From: Deltaproteobacteria bacterium
GTDB lineage: Bacteria > Myxococcota_C > UBA6777
Length of the DNA stretch: 64,000 nucleotides
Assembly (NCBI GenBank): GCA_006226375.1
Contig: SBHC01000051.1
Location: 40,209-104,208 of the forward strand
Direction: 5' to 3'
The notes under the pieces were generated by a model that ran no database searches, was not told the origin of the DNA, and saw nothing but the letters and a program-made list of their open reading frames with translations. The position numbers were made by a program, and so were the translations under genes. Position 1 is the stretch's first letter. The number at the start of each line of letters is the position of its first letter. Below are positions 27,607 through 36,712 of this stretch, one piece after another.

Positions 27607-28491
27607 CTACTTCAGCGGGCATCCTCTTAAGTAGTCAGCGAGTTGCACAAGGTAGTCCTGAACAATCGAGTTGCGATGGAACAGCAGCCGGAACGAGTCG
27701 GAAAAGAGCCGTAGGTCCGGCATAATCCGAACCAGGCTTCCCTCCTGAAGATCGTGTTGTACCATGTACTCAGGAAGAACAGCGACACCCAAACCACGCA
27801 AGACAATGTACCGGATCGCGGCTCCAGCCCCACAGGTCCGAACCTGAGCAAATGTCATATCGCCCGTAGCCGACGTAAGGTACCGGGTCAAAGGAAGTGA
27901 CTCGTTAATGTCGAACAACGTGTGATTTTGGGCGTCGTCAACGGTTTCAAAGGGTTGGCGTTTTAGCAACGAAGGGGACGCCGCAAACACATAGGTCTCT
28001 GCGTGCAAGAACTCCGCGCTCCACGAGCGATGTGTGTACGGTGCGCTGGTGATGATCGCCTCAACCTCACGCTGCTTCAAGCGATCCAACAAGTCGTTCC
28101 CTGACCCAAAATACAGATCAATCGCATATTGTGGATGTTCTTCCTGGAACTCCAAGACCGCAGGCAACACCCACGACATCCCCAACTCAAACCGGGTACC
28201 CAAGGCAAACGCGATGGTTTGTTGGTTGTCACCTTGTACAACTTCCCTGCATTGAAGGGCCTTTCGGACAGTTTCCTGCGCCACGGGTACCAGGCGATGT
28301 CCCTCCAATGTAAGCGCCACAGAGCGCACCCGTCTCTCAAACAGCTTGCAGCCCATTTGCTGCTCCAACTGCTTGATTCGCTGACCAAATGCTGCAGGTG
28401 TGATGTGCCTTTCTTTCGCGGCACGAGCAAAGTTTTGTTGCTCTGCTGCTGCCAAAAAGCATAACAAATTCTCAATGGTAGGTAGATCCAT
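27607..28491 (-). CDS. LysR-family transcriptional regulator
   Basis: A 294-residue regulator of typical LTTR length. The helix-turn-helix occupies residues about 3-60 (IENLLCFLAAAEQQNFARAAKERHITPAAFGQRIKQLEQQMGCKLFER, shown here in part by its ends), followed by LTLEGHRLVPVAQ and a periplasmic-binding-protein-like effector domain (FALGTRFELGMSWVL ... LRGLGVAVLPEYMV). LTTRs bind DNA as tetramers and respond to a small ligand. ATG at 28491 with GGAG is preferred over an upstream TTG. It is divergent from the lipoprotein gene at 28642 and the AT-rich gap between them is the likely target (inference). Confidence 0.92.
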   Translation of the reverse strand: MDLPTIENLLCFLAAAEQQNFARAAKERHITPAAFGQRIKQLEQQMGCKLFERRVRSVALTLEGHRLVPVAQETVRKALQCREVVQGDNQQTIAFALGTRFELGMSWVLPAVLEFQEEHPQYAIDLYFGSGNDLLDRLKQREVEAIITSAPYTHRSWSAEFLHAETYVFAASPSLLKRQPFETVDDAQNHTLFDINESLPLTRYLTSATGDMTFAQVRTCGAGAAIRYIVLRGLGVAVLPEYMVQHDLQEGSLVRIMPDLRLFSDSFRLLFHRNSIVQDYLVQLADYLRGCPLK

Positions 28492-28641
28492 ACAGCCATA
28501 CTCCAACACAATAAAGATATTCTTTACGATACAATAAAAATACTAAATATTTTCAAAAGTCAATTGAATTTATACACTGGCAACAGATGGACAAACGAAG
28601 CACATGCAAGAGAGCATGTGATGGAAGGAAGGAGATAGACG
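28492..28641. promoter_or_regulatory. AT-rich divergent promoter region, lysR / lipoprotein
   Basis: The 150 bases are clearly more AT-rich than the flanking genes (28510-28575). They should hold the promoters of both divergent genes and the LysR operator. A candidate plus-strand -10 TATACA is at 28571-28576 without a clear -35. A hairpin CACATGC-aagaga-GCATGTG (28601-28620) lies directly ahead of the ribosome site of the lipoprotein gene. Confidence 0.45.
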
Positions 28642-29313
28642 ATGAAAAAGTTGAATGGATTCGGATTGTGGAGTGTGATGGCAGGTGCGATGATCTTTGC
28701 AGTGGGTTGTCATGTGGGTCCGGTGCCCAGCACGGGAGAGCAGCAGTCTTCGATGATGAAGCAGCTTCCGAGCCAAACGTCGGCTCCCCAGAAGCCGCTG
28801 AAGGCTGTGAATGCACAAAATCCGACACTACAGGTAGACACCACTCTGCTCAAGGATCCCATGCCGCTGTTCCCCAAAGGAGTGTGGAAAGGAACCTACA
28901 CTCCCGTAAACAACGGCGCTGAAACTCCCATGACATTAACGTTGCGACAGCGTCAAAAGGCTCAGCTTGCACCCAAGCCCAAGCGTTCGCTGTGGTCCAC
29001 ATGGTCATGGATTCGCTCGGCCCATGCGTGCGGACCGTACGCTCCCGCGCTCACTGCGCCCTTGGAAGGCGAGTGGAACCTCCAAGGTTCGGCACCAACA
29101 CAAATCAGCTTCACAGGAGAAGCCCAAACTCACGATGGTTACCGACGAAACGTCTCCTTCGGCATGCAAAGCAAAGACAGCATGTACTTGAGCGGCAGCA
29201 TCTACAAGGATGCGAAAACGGGCGAGATCATCTTGAGAGGCAGTGTGATGAAGAAAGAGAACAACCGATACACAGCGTTGGGACGCTTTGTTCTCACCCG
29301 GCACGATAGCTAA
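28642..29313 (+). CDS. Small lipoprotein of unknown function
   Basis: A 223-residue lipoprotein with a very good AAGGAG site 7 bases before the ATG. Lipobox AVGC (Cys23). The mature part has a Gln/Ser/Pro stalk (about 28-60) followed by a single beta-rich domain with a lipocalin-like rhythm: GVWKGTYTP, PMTLTLRQ, GEWNLQGS, QISFTGEAQ, MYLSGSIY, EIILRGSVM, LGRFVLTRH. No family recognised. Its divergent lysR neighbour may control it. It ends 38 bases before a convergent TPR lipoprotein gene. Confidence 0.75.
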   Translation: MKKLNGFGLWSVMAGAMIFAVGCHVGPVPSTGEQQSSMMKQLPSQTSAPQKPLKAVNAQNPTLQVDTTLLKDPMPLFPKGVWKGTYTPVNNGAETPMTLTLRQRQKAQLAPKPKRSLWSTWSWIRSAHACGPYAPALTAPLEGEWNLQGSAPTQISFTGEAQTHDGYRRNVSFGMQSKDSMYLSGSIYKDAKTGEIILRGSVMKKENNRYTALGRFVLTRHDS

Positions 29314-29351
29314 GCACACGAAGGAAAGTGACTGCTAGAAAGCAAAGGTAG

Positions 29352-30266
29352 TTATCGAACCATAGCGAGTCGCCGCTCGACATCTTTCAATCGTCGGGCG
29401 CACCTCGCTCTTGCGTCTCTGTAATAACTTGCTTTGTTCATTTGGACCGCCCGGTCGTACAAGGGCATAGCATCGCTGAACTTGCCCAAGCCTTCAAGAG
29501 CAACGGCGAGGTTGTAGATCACATCCGAACGCTTGGGATAGGTCGCGACCATTTGCTCCAGAATGTCAGACGCCTGATCAAACTTTCCTTTCTTAATGGC
29601 CATGGTGGCTTGTGCGGTGTCGTTTCTGCTTTCGTCCAAACGCACAGTGTCCAAGAAGTAGGTGGGAGTGATGTCTCGCACCAGCTGGTCCACGGCTTCG
29701 CGCAGAGCCAGGTTTCGAGCCTGGTCACGAGTCGCTTGCGCACCTTCCAAGTTGATCGTTCCCACGTATTGTTTGCGCGCCAAGATCGAGCGACGTCGGG
29801 CATCGTAGGTGGTCACACCAAACACCGCTTTTCCGAGGTAATGAACCTCTTTCAAGATACGACGCGACTCGCCTTCCACCACTTCCTTTTCTTTGGTCAC
29901 CTTCTCCACTTCCCAACGACGCACATCCAAATGCACAAACACCTCTTCCTGACGGGGTGTTTGGTACGCTGGCATCATCGTCGCCTGGTCGCCAGACCAT
30001 CGCATCTCCACACCTTGCTTCACCCGGTTTTCAAAGCTCCACCACTTGGAGAGTTGAAGCTGTTTGCTCAACTCTTGAATCATGTCTTGCTTAAGCTTGC
30101 TTTGCCCGGTAGCTGAGACCAAGACAAGCTTTTTGGCTTCCCCCAAACTGTACCGTGCAGGAACCAAACTGGCTTTCTTCTTTAAGTGAAAGCATCCCCC
30201 CAACACACTGCCCATCGCAAACAAAACCACCAAAGCACCCATCCGAAATGCATATACTCGATTCAC
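29352..30266 (-). CDS. TPR-containing lipoprotein
   Basis: A 304-residue lipoprotein. The GTG at 30266 with GAGGA 7 bases upstream is chosen over an earlier GTG in frame; the signal peptide then reads MNRVYAFRMGALVVLF with lipobox LGGC (Cys25). The central part (about 45-215) is a beta/alpha domain with VFVHLDVRRWEVEKV and GKAVFGVTTYDARRRS, which recalls CsgG/LpoB-like periplasmic domains only loosely. The C-terminal 80 residues are TPR-like (AIKKGKFDQASDILEQM; LAVALEGLGKFSDAMPLYDRAV). Probably an outer-membrane scaffold or assembly factor (inference). Confidence 0.72.
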   Translation of the reverse strand: MNRVYAFRMGALVVLFAMGSVLGGCFHLKKKASLVPARYSLGEAKKLVLVSATGQSKLKQDMIQELSKQLQLSKWWSFENRVKQGVEMRWSGDQATMMPAYQTPRQEEVFVHLDVRRWEVEKVTKEKEVVEGESRRILKEVHYLGKAVFGVTTYDARRRSILARKQYVGTINLEGAQATRDQARNLALREAVDQLVRDITPTYFLDTVRLDESRNDTAQATMAIKKGKFDQASDILEQMVATYPKRSDVIYNLAVALEGLGKFSDAMPLYDRAVQMNKASYYRDARARCARRLKDVERRLAMVR

Positions 30267-30746
30267 AACAACGTCCTCACAACTCACAGGCTCCGTTCGC
30301 GGACTGAACCCTACTTCTATGGCCCTCTCCCTTCAGCAAACTTTGGACCGTTCACCGCTCTCACCTTTGTTTGTACAACCATCCCAAACAGATAGCTTCC
30401 ATTCACAAGAGAAGAAGCTATCGACACATGGATGCACATTGTTCCAACAGGATGGAGTGATGCCTATCCTACTAATACAGATACATATTTTATTCAAACA
30501 AACACTGTAACATTTTCAAAAACGAGAGGTATAGCATCGTCAATAGGTTTTATTTTTGAAGCTATACTTTCGATCCAAATGGATCATTGCGTAGCTTCAG
30601 ACTTAAGGAACGCACAAGAGAACACCCCTGCAACCCAGAAAAAAGACATAAGTTATCAATCTGGTTGCGTGGTTCGTTCCTACAATGTTGAATGATTCGG
30701 CGGAAGAGGCAGAGGCAGAAACGCAAGATGAGAGGAAGGAGAACGT
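30267..30746. other. AT-rich intergenic region
   Basis: About 480 bases between the 5' end of the TPR lipoprotein gene and the 3' end of dapF, both on the minus strand. The centre (30470-30570) is AT-rich. A perfect hairpin with 9-bp arms GATAGCTTC/GAAGCTATC lies at 30391-30399 and 30414-30422, 14-nt loop, without a T-run. No frame here has a good ribosome site. Nothing else recognised. Confidence 0.5.
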
Positions 30747-31589
30747 TTAGCTTGTCCAGGTTCCACAGAACACCGGAACAGCAGGGCCGCTCATAAAGAT
30801 ATTGGAGAAGTCAGGTAGAACAGTCACACCGAGAGTGCCACCAGGAAGCTTAACAAAGACCTCGCCTTCGTGAGGAATTCGCTCGGTCTTGATGGCAGCC
30901 ACAACAGAAGCGCAGGCTCCAGTGCCACAAGCCTGGGTCCATCCGCATCCACGCTCAAAGACGTCAACATTCAGGTGCTGGTTGTCGACAACGTCCACAA
31001 ACTCAACGTTGGTGCGATCAGGAAACAGTTCGTGTGTTTCCAACAAAGGACCCAACGAACCTTGCTTGTCTTTCGGGATGTCAAACAAGATGGCGTGGGG
31101 GTTTCCCATCGACACACCCGTGATGGACAGGCTCTCCCCTGCGATCGAGAACGACTGCTCGATGCAAGTGCCCTCCCCGACCATGGGAAGGTCTTCTCGG
31201 TTGAGCATCGGCGCACCCATCTCCACACGAGCGTTCGCGACTGCGCCAGTGCCATCGCGCTCCAGCTCGCATTGGAGGACGCCGCGATCCGTTTCCACAG
31301 AGAAGCTGAGTTCAGAGGTGTAGCCTTGGTCGTAGAGGAAGCGGGCAAAACAACGAAGCCCGTTGCCACACATCTCCGGTCGACTGCCGTCCGAGTTGGT
31401 GATGATCATCCGAAAGTCGGCCTTCTCAGAAGGCTCCAACCAGAGGATCCCATCGGCGCCAATCCCCAGATGACGATCGCAGATGGCAATCACCTGCTCG
31501 TCGTTGCGGTAGTGGGGTTCCACGTCTTTGCCGTCAACCAAAACGAAGTCATTTCCGAGACCGTGGTACTTCCAAAACTCAAAGGACAT
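30747..31589 (-). CDS. dapF: Diaminopimelate epimerase DapF
   Basis: A 280-residue cytosolic enzyme of normal length. It interconverts LL- and meso-diaminopimelate, the precursor of lysine and of peptidoglycan cross-links. The two catalytic cysteines are Cys74 (EMCGNG) and Cys221 (ACGTGA); the FWKYHGLGNDF start and SMGNPHAI are conserved. The ATG (31587-31589) overlaps the stop of the upstream TPR gene by one base (TGATG), so the pair is very probably co-translated. Confidence 0.96.
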   Translation of the reverse strand: MSFEFWKYHGLGNDFVLVDGKDVEPHYRNDEQVIAICDRHLGIGADGILWLEPSEKADFRMIITNSDGSRPEMCGNGLRCFARFLYDQGYTSELSFSVETDRGVLQCELERDGTGAVANARVEMGAPMLNREDLPMVGEGTCIEQSFSIAGESLSITGVSMGNPHAILFDIPKDKQGSLGPLLETHELFPDRTNVEFVDVVDNQHLNVDVFERGCGWTQACGTGACASVVAAIKTERIPHEGEVFVKLPGGTLGVTVLPDFSNIFMSGPAVPVFCGTWTS

Positions 31590-32779
31590 CAGCTTGTGAG
31601 CTCCGCGCGAAGGTCTTCCACTTGCTCACGGGTTTCGTCGGGCAAGTCTTCCTTCAGCAATTGGGTGCATATTTCGAGAGCTTCCGCGTTTTTGCCTTGT
31701 TTGGCGTACGCCAGCGCGAGGTTAAAGAAGGGCCCCAAGATGCTGGCTCCCGACGCCTCGATCGACTGCAAAAACAGCTGCTCTGCTTTGGGATATTGCG
31801 ACTCATCGTCTCCTGCCAGAAGCAGCAAACCCAAGTTGTTATGAGGTTCATAATGTTCAGGGGCAAGCTCGGCTGAGCGAGAGTACGACTCGATCGCTTT
31901 GTCCTCAACACCAGCGCCGTCGTACAACATTCCCAGCTGGAAGTGCGGCTCCCAGTTTTCGGGATCAAGGTCACGGGCTTGAAGCAGGGCTTGTTCGGCC
32001 CCTTCAATATCTTCGTTGAGGAGAGACAACATGCCGTAATTGAGCCAGGCTTGCAGACTGTTGGGAGAATGCTCGACGACCCACTTGGCCTGCTTCAAGG
32101 CCCCTTCTTCGTCGCCTTTGTACAGGCTGATGCCTGCCAGCTTTTGCATAAAGATGGGGTCATTGCCCAGGTTTTTCCGGGCTTGCTCCAGGACTCGTTC
32201 GGCCAACTCGACTTCGTCGGCCAGAGTGAGCGCGTCGATCATGCTGATGTACGCTTCGACCCGACGAGGCTCCAGCTTCATCTGATCGCGAAACACATCC
32301 ATCGCTTCGCCGATGAAACCGAGCTCCATCATCACCAAGCCACGAAGGTTCTGGACATCGTAGTTGCCGCCCTGCATTTCAGCCGCTTTGTTGAGAAAGC
32401 CCATCGCTTGCTCAAATTCACCAATGGCTGCAGACAAACGACCTGCATGAAACACCGTCAGGAAGTGCTCGGGGTGAGCCTCCACAGCGGCTGCAATCTC
32501 GCGCAGAGCCTCTTCGATCTGGTCTTGCGCTTCGAGAGCCAAGGCTCCAAACACCATCGCATCCGGTTGTTTGGGATCATGAGAGAGGACTTCCTGGGCA
32601 AACTTGCGGGCTTCCCGGTACGAATCCGTCGCCAGTGACACGCGCGCCATACCCAACAACGCTTCCACATCGGCCCGATTGGCTCGGAGCACCTTTTCGT
32701 AGCGTTCAGCAGCCAGATCCAACCGGCCACGACCCATATCTTCTTCTGCCTTGCGCAACAAGCGTGCTGCCTCAGACAT
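31589..32779 (-). CDS. TPR-repeat protein, cytosolic
   Basis: A 396-residue protein built almost entirely of TPR units: AERYEKVLRANRADVEALLGMA, ARKFAQEVLSHDPKQPDAMVF, EALREIAAAVEAHPEHFLTVF, AEQALLQARDLDPENWEPHFQLG, AIESYSRSAELAPEHYEPHNNLG and others. No signal peptide. The open frame runs far upstream, but the ATG at 32779 has AAGGAG at 7 bases. It lies directly upstream of dapF, overlapping by one base. It presumably acts as a protein-interaction scaffold; a link to lysine or cell-wall synthesis is suggested only by the coupling. Confidence 0.88.
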   Translation of the reverse strand: MSEAARLLRKAEEDMGRGRLDLAAERYEKVLRANRADVEALLGMARVSLATDSYREARKFAQEVLSHDPKQPDAMVFGALALEAQDQIEEALREIAAAVEAHPEHFLTVFHAGRLSAAIGEFEQAMGFLNKAAEMQGGNYDVQNLRGLVMMELGFIGEAMDVFRDQMKLEPRRVEAYISMIDALTLADEVELAERVLEQARKNLGNDPIFMQKLAGISLYKGDEEGALKQAKWVVEHSPNSLQAWLNYGMLSLLNEDIEGAEQALLQARDLDPENWEPHFQLGMLYDGAGVEDKAIESYSRSAELAPEHYEPHNNLGLLLLAGDDESQYPKAEQLFLQSIEASGASILGPFFNLALAYAKQGKNAEALEICTQLLKEDLPDETREQVEDLRAELTS

Positions 32780-32961
32780 AGCATAACTCCTTTGGATAAG
32801 AACTAGATACACCACACCTATGTACCACACTCCACCTGTCCCGCCAACCGCTTTGTATGTTCTGCGATTCATCGCGAGACGAGGTTGTGGTTGGGTGTTT
32901 ACAATGAGGATGGAGTCAAAGGAAAGTCTTTTGCGGAAACAGGGAGGAGGAACCACACGAG

Positions 32962-32979
32962 AGGGGGCAAGCACCCCCT
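32962..32979 (-). terminator. Candidate terminator hairpin after the Cys/Lys-rich lipoprotein gene
   Basis: Inverted repeat with six-base arms AGGGGG...CCCCCT and a six-base loop, about 25 bases downstream of the stop of the gene at 33002. On the minus strand it is followed by TCTCG rather than a pure T-run, so strength is uncertain. Confidence 0.4.
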
Positions 32980-33001
32980 TGGCTCCTGAAAGAAAGGGAC
33001 G

Positions 33002-34000
33002 TTACATGCGGCAGTTATCGGTGTAGAACTTGACCATTTCTTTGTCATCGTCTTCGGTGACGAGGTCATCCCACTTCTTGTAAGCTTTGAGGAGACGCTT
33101 GGCGTAGTAACCACAGTACAGCTTGCGGTTACGAAGACTACGGTAACGACGGTTACGACGCTTTTGCTTCTTCAGCTTGTCATAGTTTTTCTTCAGCACA
33201 GCCAGACCCAAGGTTTGGAAGCAGAGCTTCTTGAACTTGGCGAACATCTTCTTGCCAGCGTCTGAGGTCAAGGCTTCGTACTTTGCAGCTTCCTTCATGT
33301 TGCAGCTGTAGTGCATGCGGCCTTTTTCTTTGTACTCATCAACTTTCTTTTCCAGGCGAGCGAGGGAACTGACAACTTTCAACTCACCACACACGCTCTT
33401 GATCGCAGCCATTTGCTTTTCGGTAGCGCCAGCTTGCTTGTAGAACTTCTTGCTTCCGCAAGCGGTGAAGTACGACTTGCTTGTGCCGGAGTCACGGAGG
33501 TTACCCAACCAAACAGGGATGTTGGTCAAGCACCAGCTGTAGAACGAAGTGGCCAACGCTTTGCCATCTTTGTCATCCATTTCGGAGAGCTTCTTGGCGG
33601 AGTAGCTGTAGGTGCACTGGCTCTGTGCCTTGTACCAGTTCTTCTCAGCCACGAGCTTTTCAATCTTCTTCTTTTGCTTCTTGATGTTGCGTTTGTAGCG
33701 AACAACACGGGAAGCTTCGCGAGCTTTCTTGGTGCACGCTTTGAAGTCTTCGCAAGAGCTTTGGTGGATGCAAGCAAGACGCATCTTCACAAAGGGCTTC
33801 ATATCGTCGTCAGCTTTTTGCGCTTCACAGAACGCCAACACCAAAGCCTTAACCTTCTTAAGCTTCGCGCCTTCCAGCTTTTTCTTGGCGCAGCTTGCGC
33901 TCTTGGCGACGAAGTTTTCACAGGTCTCAGACTTTTTGCAGCCAACCAAACCTGTCATGCTGACAGCAACCACCATTAACAAAAACCAACGGAATTTCAT
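33002..34000 (-). CDS. Cys- and Lys-rich lipoprotein of unknown function
   Basis: A 332-residue lipoprotein; AAGGAG lies 7 bases before the ATG at 34000, and lipobox LVGC gives Cys21. The mature protein is helical with many lysines (KKQKKKIEKLVAEK, KLKKQKRRNRRYRSLRNRK) and about fifteen cysteines in a regular spread (ETCENFVAKSASC; CIHQSSCEDFKAC; LYCGYY; YTDNC). The Cys-x(5-10)-Cys pattern resembles helical disulfide-bonded bundles. No family recognised. A second, unusual feature is the very high pI of a lipoprotein, shared with the MltD-like protein. Confidence 0.7.
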   Translation of the reverse strand: MKFRWFLLMVVAVSMTGLVGCKKSETCENFVAKSASCAKKKLEGAKLKKVKALVLAFCEAQKADDDMKPFVKMRLACIHQSSCEDFKACTKKAREASRVVRYKRNIKKQKKKIEKLVAEKNWYKAQSQCTYSYSAKKLSEMDDKDGKALATSFYSWCLTNIPVWLGNLRDSGTSKSYFTACGSKKFYKQAGATEKQMAAIKSVCGELKVVSSLARLEKKVDEYKEKGRMHYSCNMKEAAKYEALTSDAGKKMFAKFKKLCFQTLGLAVLKKNYDKLKKQKRRNRRYRSLRNRKLYCGYYAKRLLKAYKKWDDLVTEDDDKEMVKFYTDNCRM

Positions 34001-34486
34001 GTTTGGGCTCCTTCTGGGGAAGTTCGATTCCAGGGTTGTGTTGTACAACCGCCATGAAATCGTAAAAAAACAACATCCACTTCACTCTGATGGTGATCGC
34101 CGCTCCATGGAGTTCAGCGAACTCAAACAACAGAGATACAATTCGAGCATTTCGAATGTTGACTCGATACTGGATGCTTCTCAAAAGTTGGGACGCCTGC
34201 ACAGTAGTAACGACGCTCTCCGACGTCAACCCCACTCGACAAGAAACTATCCCCTGAATGAGAGCCAACGCCGGATTCCATCGGAGAAAGAAAGGTTTGC
34301 GAACAACATTCATTTTGCAAAAAAAGTGGAGACAAAGAATCATCAAGGCGAGAGGAAGACGTTGCCAACGAGGATGTTTTCAAGGTATGACTTTCTTTGT
34401 ATGAATCAGGACGTTGCATCAAAAACTCTCACGTGCATCGCTCCATCTACGTTTGCAACGGAAACCAAGGATCCACGTATTTCATC
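34001..34486. other. Divergent intergenic region, 486 bases
   Basis: This region lies between the divergent Cys/Lys-rich lipoprotein and esterase genes and should hold both promoters. I found no hexamer pair with good spacing on either strand. Short frames crossing it lack ribosome sites. No RNA gene recognised. Confidence 0.4.
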
Positions 34487-36694
34487 ATGAGAACCACAAC
34501 ATATCGCATTGGGTTTGGTCTGGTCATCCTTTTTGCTGCATGGTTTGGGTTGATTGCCCCTGGCTGTGGAGAGCTGCCGACCTCGAACGAAGCACCTGTC
34601 ACAACAGAACCCAACCAAGGCAAGGAAGCCACACAAGACACGCAGGCGGAGTCCCCAACCCAAGAGTTGGCCCAGGAAACAACGACGGAGCCTCCGCCCG
34701 AGACAGGACTGGAACGCTCCGCCGAAGAGAGCCTCCCTGTTGAACCTGTGGAGGAGCCCTCGCCACAAGATGCAGGACCCACCGAACGAACAGAGCCTTC
34801 GCAGGGAGAAGAAGCCACACCCGAAGCCACACCCGAAACCACGCCTGAGTTGCAGCCGGAAGGCAACCCCGAGGCTGGACCCGTTACGCAAGCCAAGGCC
34901 GTGTCGTTGTTGGCGTCCTTTCTCAAAGACAACCCTCAAAGCGGCTTGATGAATCGTGGGAAAACGGCGGGGCAATGGCTCCTTTCTGTGGTTGTCCCTG
35001 CCGGTCAACATACCTTGCGCCTTCGCTTGCACAGCCCCAATCAGGATCTCGACATTGGCCCAGCTAGCACGGGAACCTGGCCGTACCAGGGGAAGATTGT
35101 ACCCAAAGGTACTGCGTTTGCGTTGTCGCTTCAGCGAGCCGCTCGTTTTGCAGTCACGGTGGAGCTGGGAACCCAACAAGTAAGTTTGGTCAAAGAACCT
35201 GAGCCTTCCGCAGTGGAGGTTGTGGGCGACTGGAGCGGCAAGAAGAACCAGCAAGCCACACTCCAGCGCCAGAACGACGGCAGCTTTCAGGTAGCTCTAA
35301 TGCTAACCAAAGGAGTGATGACCTGGAACCTCAAGTTACAGTTGGGGGGTTCGTCGCAGACGTACGGAGTTCGCTACCCAGCCCGAGGCATCTTGCCGCA
35401 AGGTGGGGTGATAGAAGCAGGAGGCCAAGCCAACGCCGCAGACATCTCACAAGACGGTACATACCAGTTAACGTACCGCCCGCTGGAGCGAACGTTTGTG
35501 CTACGCCCTCAGCCTTTGGACGGCTTCCAAGCGTTCCAGACCTTGCTCAAAGACATCGCTCCGATCTCCAGCAGCACCGGACGAATCGCCCGCATCGACC
35601 AGTTCCTCAACCGGATGAAGGTGGCGAGCCAGCTCCCGTATGTTTCGGGCCAGAAGGTCCTCTTTGTGGTGCGCTGGAAGCAGGCCAAAGCTCCCGTGCA
35701 TGTGTCGGGTTCGTTCAACCAGTGGTCGACCTCCAAGGATCCTATGAAGCAGGTTCCAGGCACGGACTTTTACTACGCAGAGTTGACGCTTCCTGTGGGT
35801 CGTCATGCATACAAGTTTGTGGACTCATCCTCCACCCTGCAGTGGCAGGTTGACCCCAACAACGAGGCGTTTGTGTTCGGAGGGTTTGGTCCAGATTCCA
35901 TCGTCAGCACCGAAGGCTCCAAAGACGGCGAGCTTCGCCAGCACCCCGATTTCTTTGCAACCCAGCTCAACAACCGCCGGACGTTGTATGTGTATCTCCC
36001 ACCGGAGTATTACAAGAACCTCAAGTGGCGGTACCCTGTTGTGTACATGCACGACGGACAAAACTTGTTCGATCCCAAAGCCATGTGGGGCGGTTGGGGT
36101 GTGGACAAGTGGGTCAATCAGCTTGCAGCGGCCGGCAAGATCCAACCCGCCATTGTGGTGGGAGTCGCCAACACATCCGGACGATTCGCGGAGTACACAC
36201 ACACCCAAGACAAGATTCAGGGGCAAACGGTGGGAGGCAAAGCCAAAGACTACGCGGACTTCCTTCTACGTGAGGTTAAGCCCTGGATCGACGGGCGCTA
36301 CCGCACGCAACCGACACGTCGCCAGACCAGCGTGATGGGGTCATCGTTGGGAGGTTTGATCTCGCTCTGGTTGGGTTACGAATACCCGGATGTATTCTTC
36401 CGGATCGGCGCGCTGTCGAGCACATTTGGATGGGGTCAGATTGGAGCCTCCAACCCAACGTTGCTCGACATCGTAAAGAAGGAAAGCCCCCGCGACATTG
36501 TGATTTACATTGACTCCGGCTCTCCCGCCGACAACTCCAAAGAAACCACACAAATGAGGGACTTGCTGCAGAGCAAAGGGTATGTCTTTGGGCTCAACCT
36601 GCAACATTGGCTGGAGCAAGGCGCACAACACAACGAAAAAGCCTGGAACGACCGGTTGTTCCGACCGCTCCAGTTCCTGCTGTCGTGGCCTTAG
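34487..36694 (+). CDS. Esterase lipoprotein with CBM48-like domain
   Basis: A 735-residue lipoprotein. Lipobox APGC (Cys27), then a Glu/Pro/Thr-rich stalk to about residue 130, two beta-rich segments, and a CBM48/glycogen-binding-like domain near 400-470 (VHVSGSFNQWS, GRHAYKFVDSS). The C-terminal 240 residues are an esterase D-type alpha/beta hydrolase: TLYVYLPPEYY, VVYMHDGQNLFD, nucleophile GSSLGG with Ser near 617, acid IYIDSGSPADN, and a late His (AQHNEKAW). Such CBM48-esterase pairs occur in feruloyl or siderophore esterases. The ATG at 34487 puts the signal peptide first; ribosome site weak. It converges on the TerB-like gene. Confidence 0.85.
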   Translation: MRTTTYRIGFGLVILFAAWFGLIAPGCGELPTSNEAPVTTEPNQGKEATQDTQAESPTQELAQETTTEPPPETGLERSAEESLPVEPVEEPSPQDAGPTERTEPSQGEEATPEATPETTPELQPEGNPEAGPVTQAKAVSLLASFLKDNPQSGLMNRGKTAGQWLLSVVVPAGQHTLRLRLHSPNQDLDIGPASTGTWPYQGKIVPKGTAFALSLQRAARFAVTVELGTQQVSLVKEPEPSAVEVVGDWSGKKNQQATLQRQNDGSFQVALMLTKGVMTWNLKLQLGGSSQTYGVRYPARGILPQGGVIEAGGQANAADISQDGTYQLTYRPLERTFVLRPQPLDGFQAFQTLLKDIAPISSSTGRIARIDQFLNRMKVASQLPYVSGQKVLFVVRWKQAKAPVHVSGSFNQWSTSKDPMKQVPGTDFYYAELTLPVGRHAYKFVDSSSTLQWQVDPNNEAFVFGGFGPDSIVSTEGSKDGELRQHPDFFATQLNNRRTLYVYLPPEYYKNLKWRYPVVYMHDGQNLFDPKAMWGGWGVDKWVNQLAAAGKIQPAIVVGVANTSGRFAEYTHTQDKIQGQTVGGKAKDYADFLLREVKPWIDGRYRTQPTRRQTSVMGSSLGGLISLWLGYEYPDVFFRIGALSSTFGWGQIGASNPTLLDIVKKESPRDIVIYIDSGSPADNSKETTQMRDLLQSKGYVFGLNLQHWLEQGAQHNEKAWNDRLFRPLQFLLSWP

Positions 36695-36712
36695 AAGGGG
36701 ATGCAGGCTTCG

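Noticed and set aside
30391..30422. Perfect hairpin in the AT-rich gap as a terminator or small RNA
   Set aside because: No T-run and a 14-base loop; no other support for an RNA gene.
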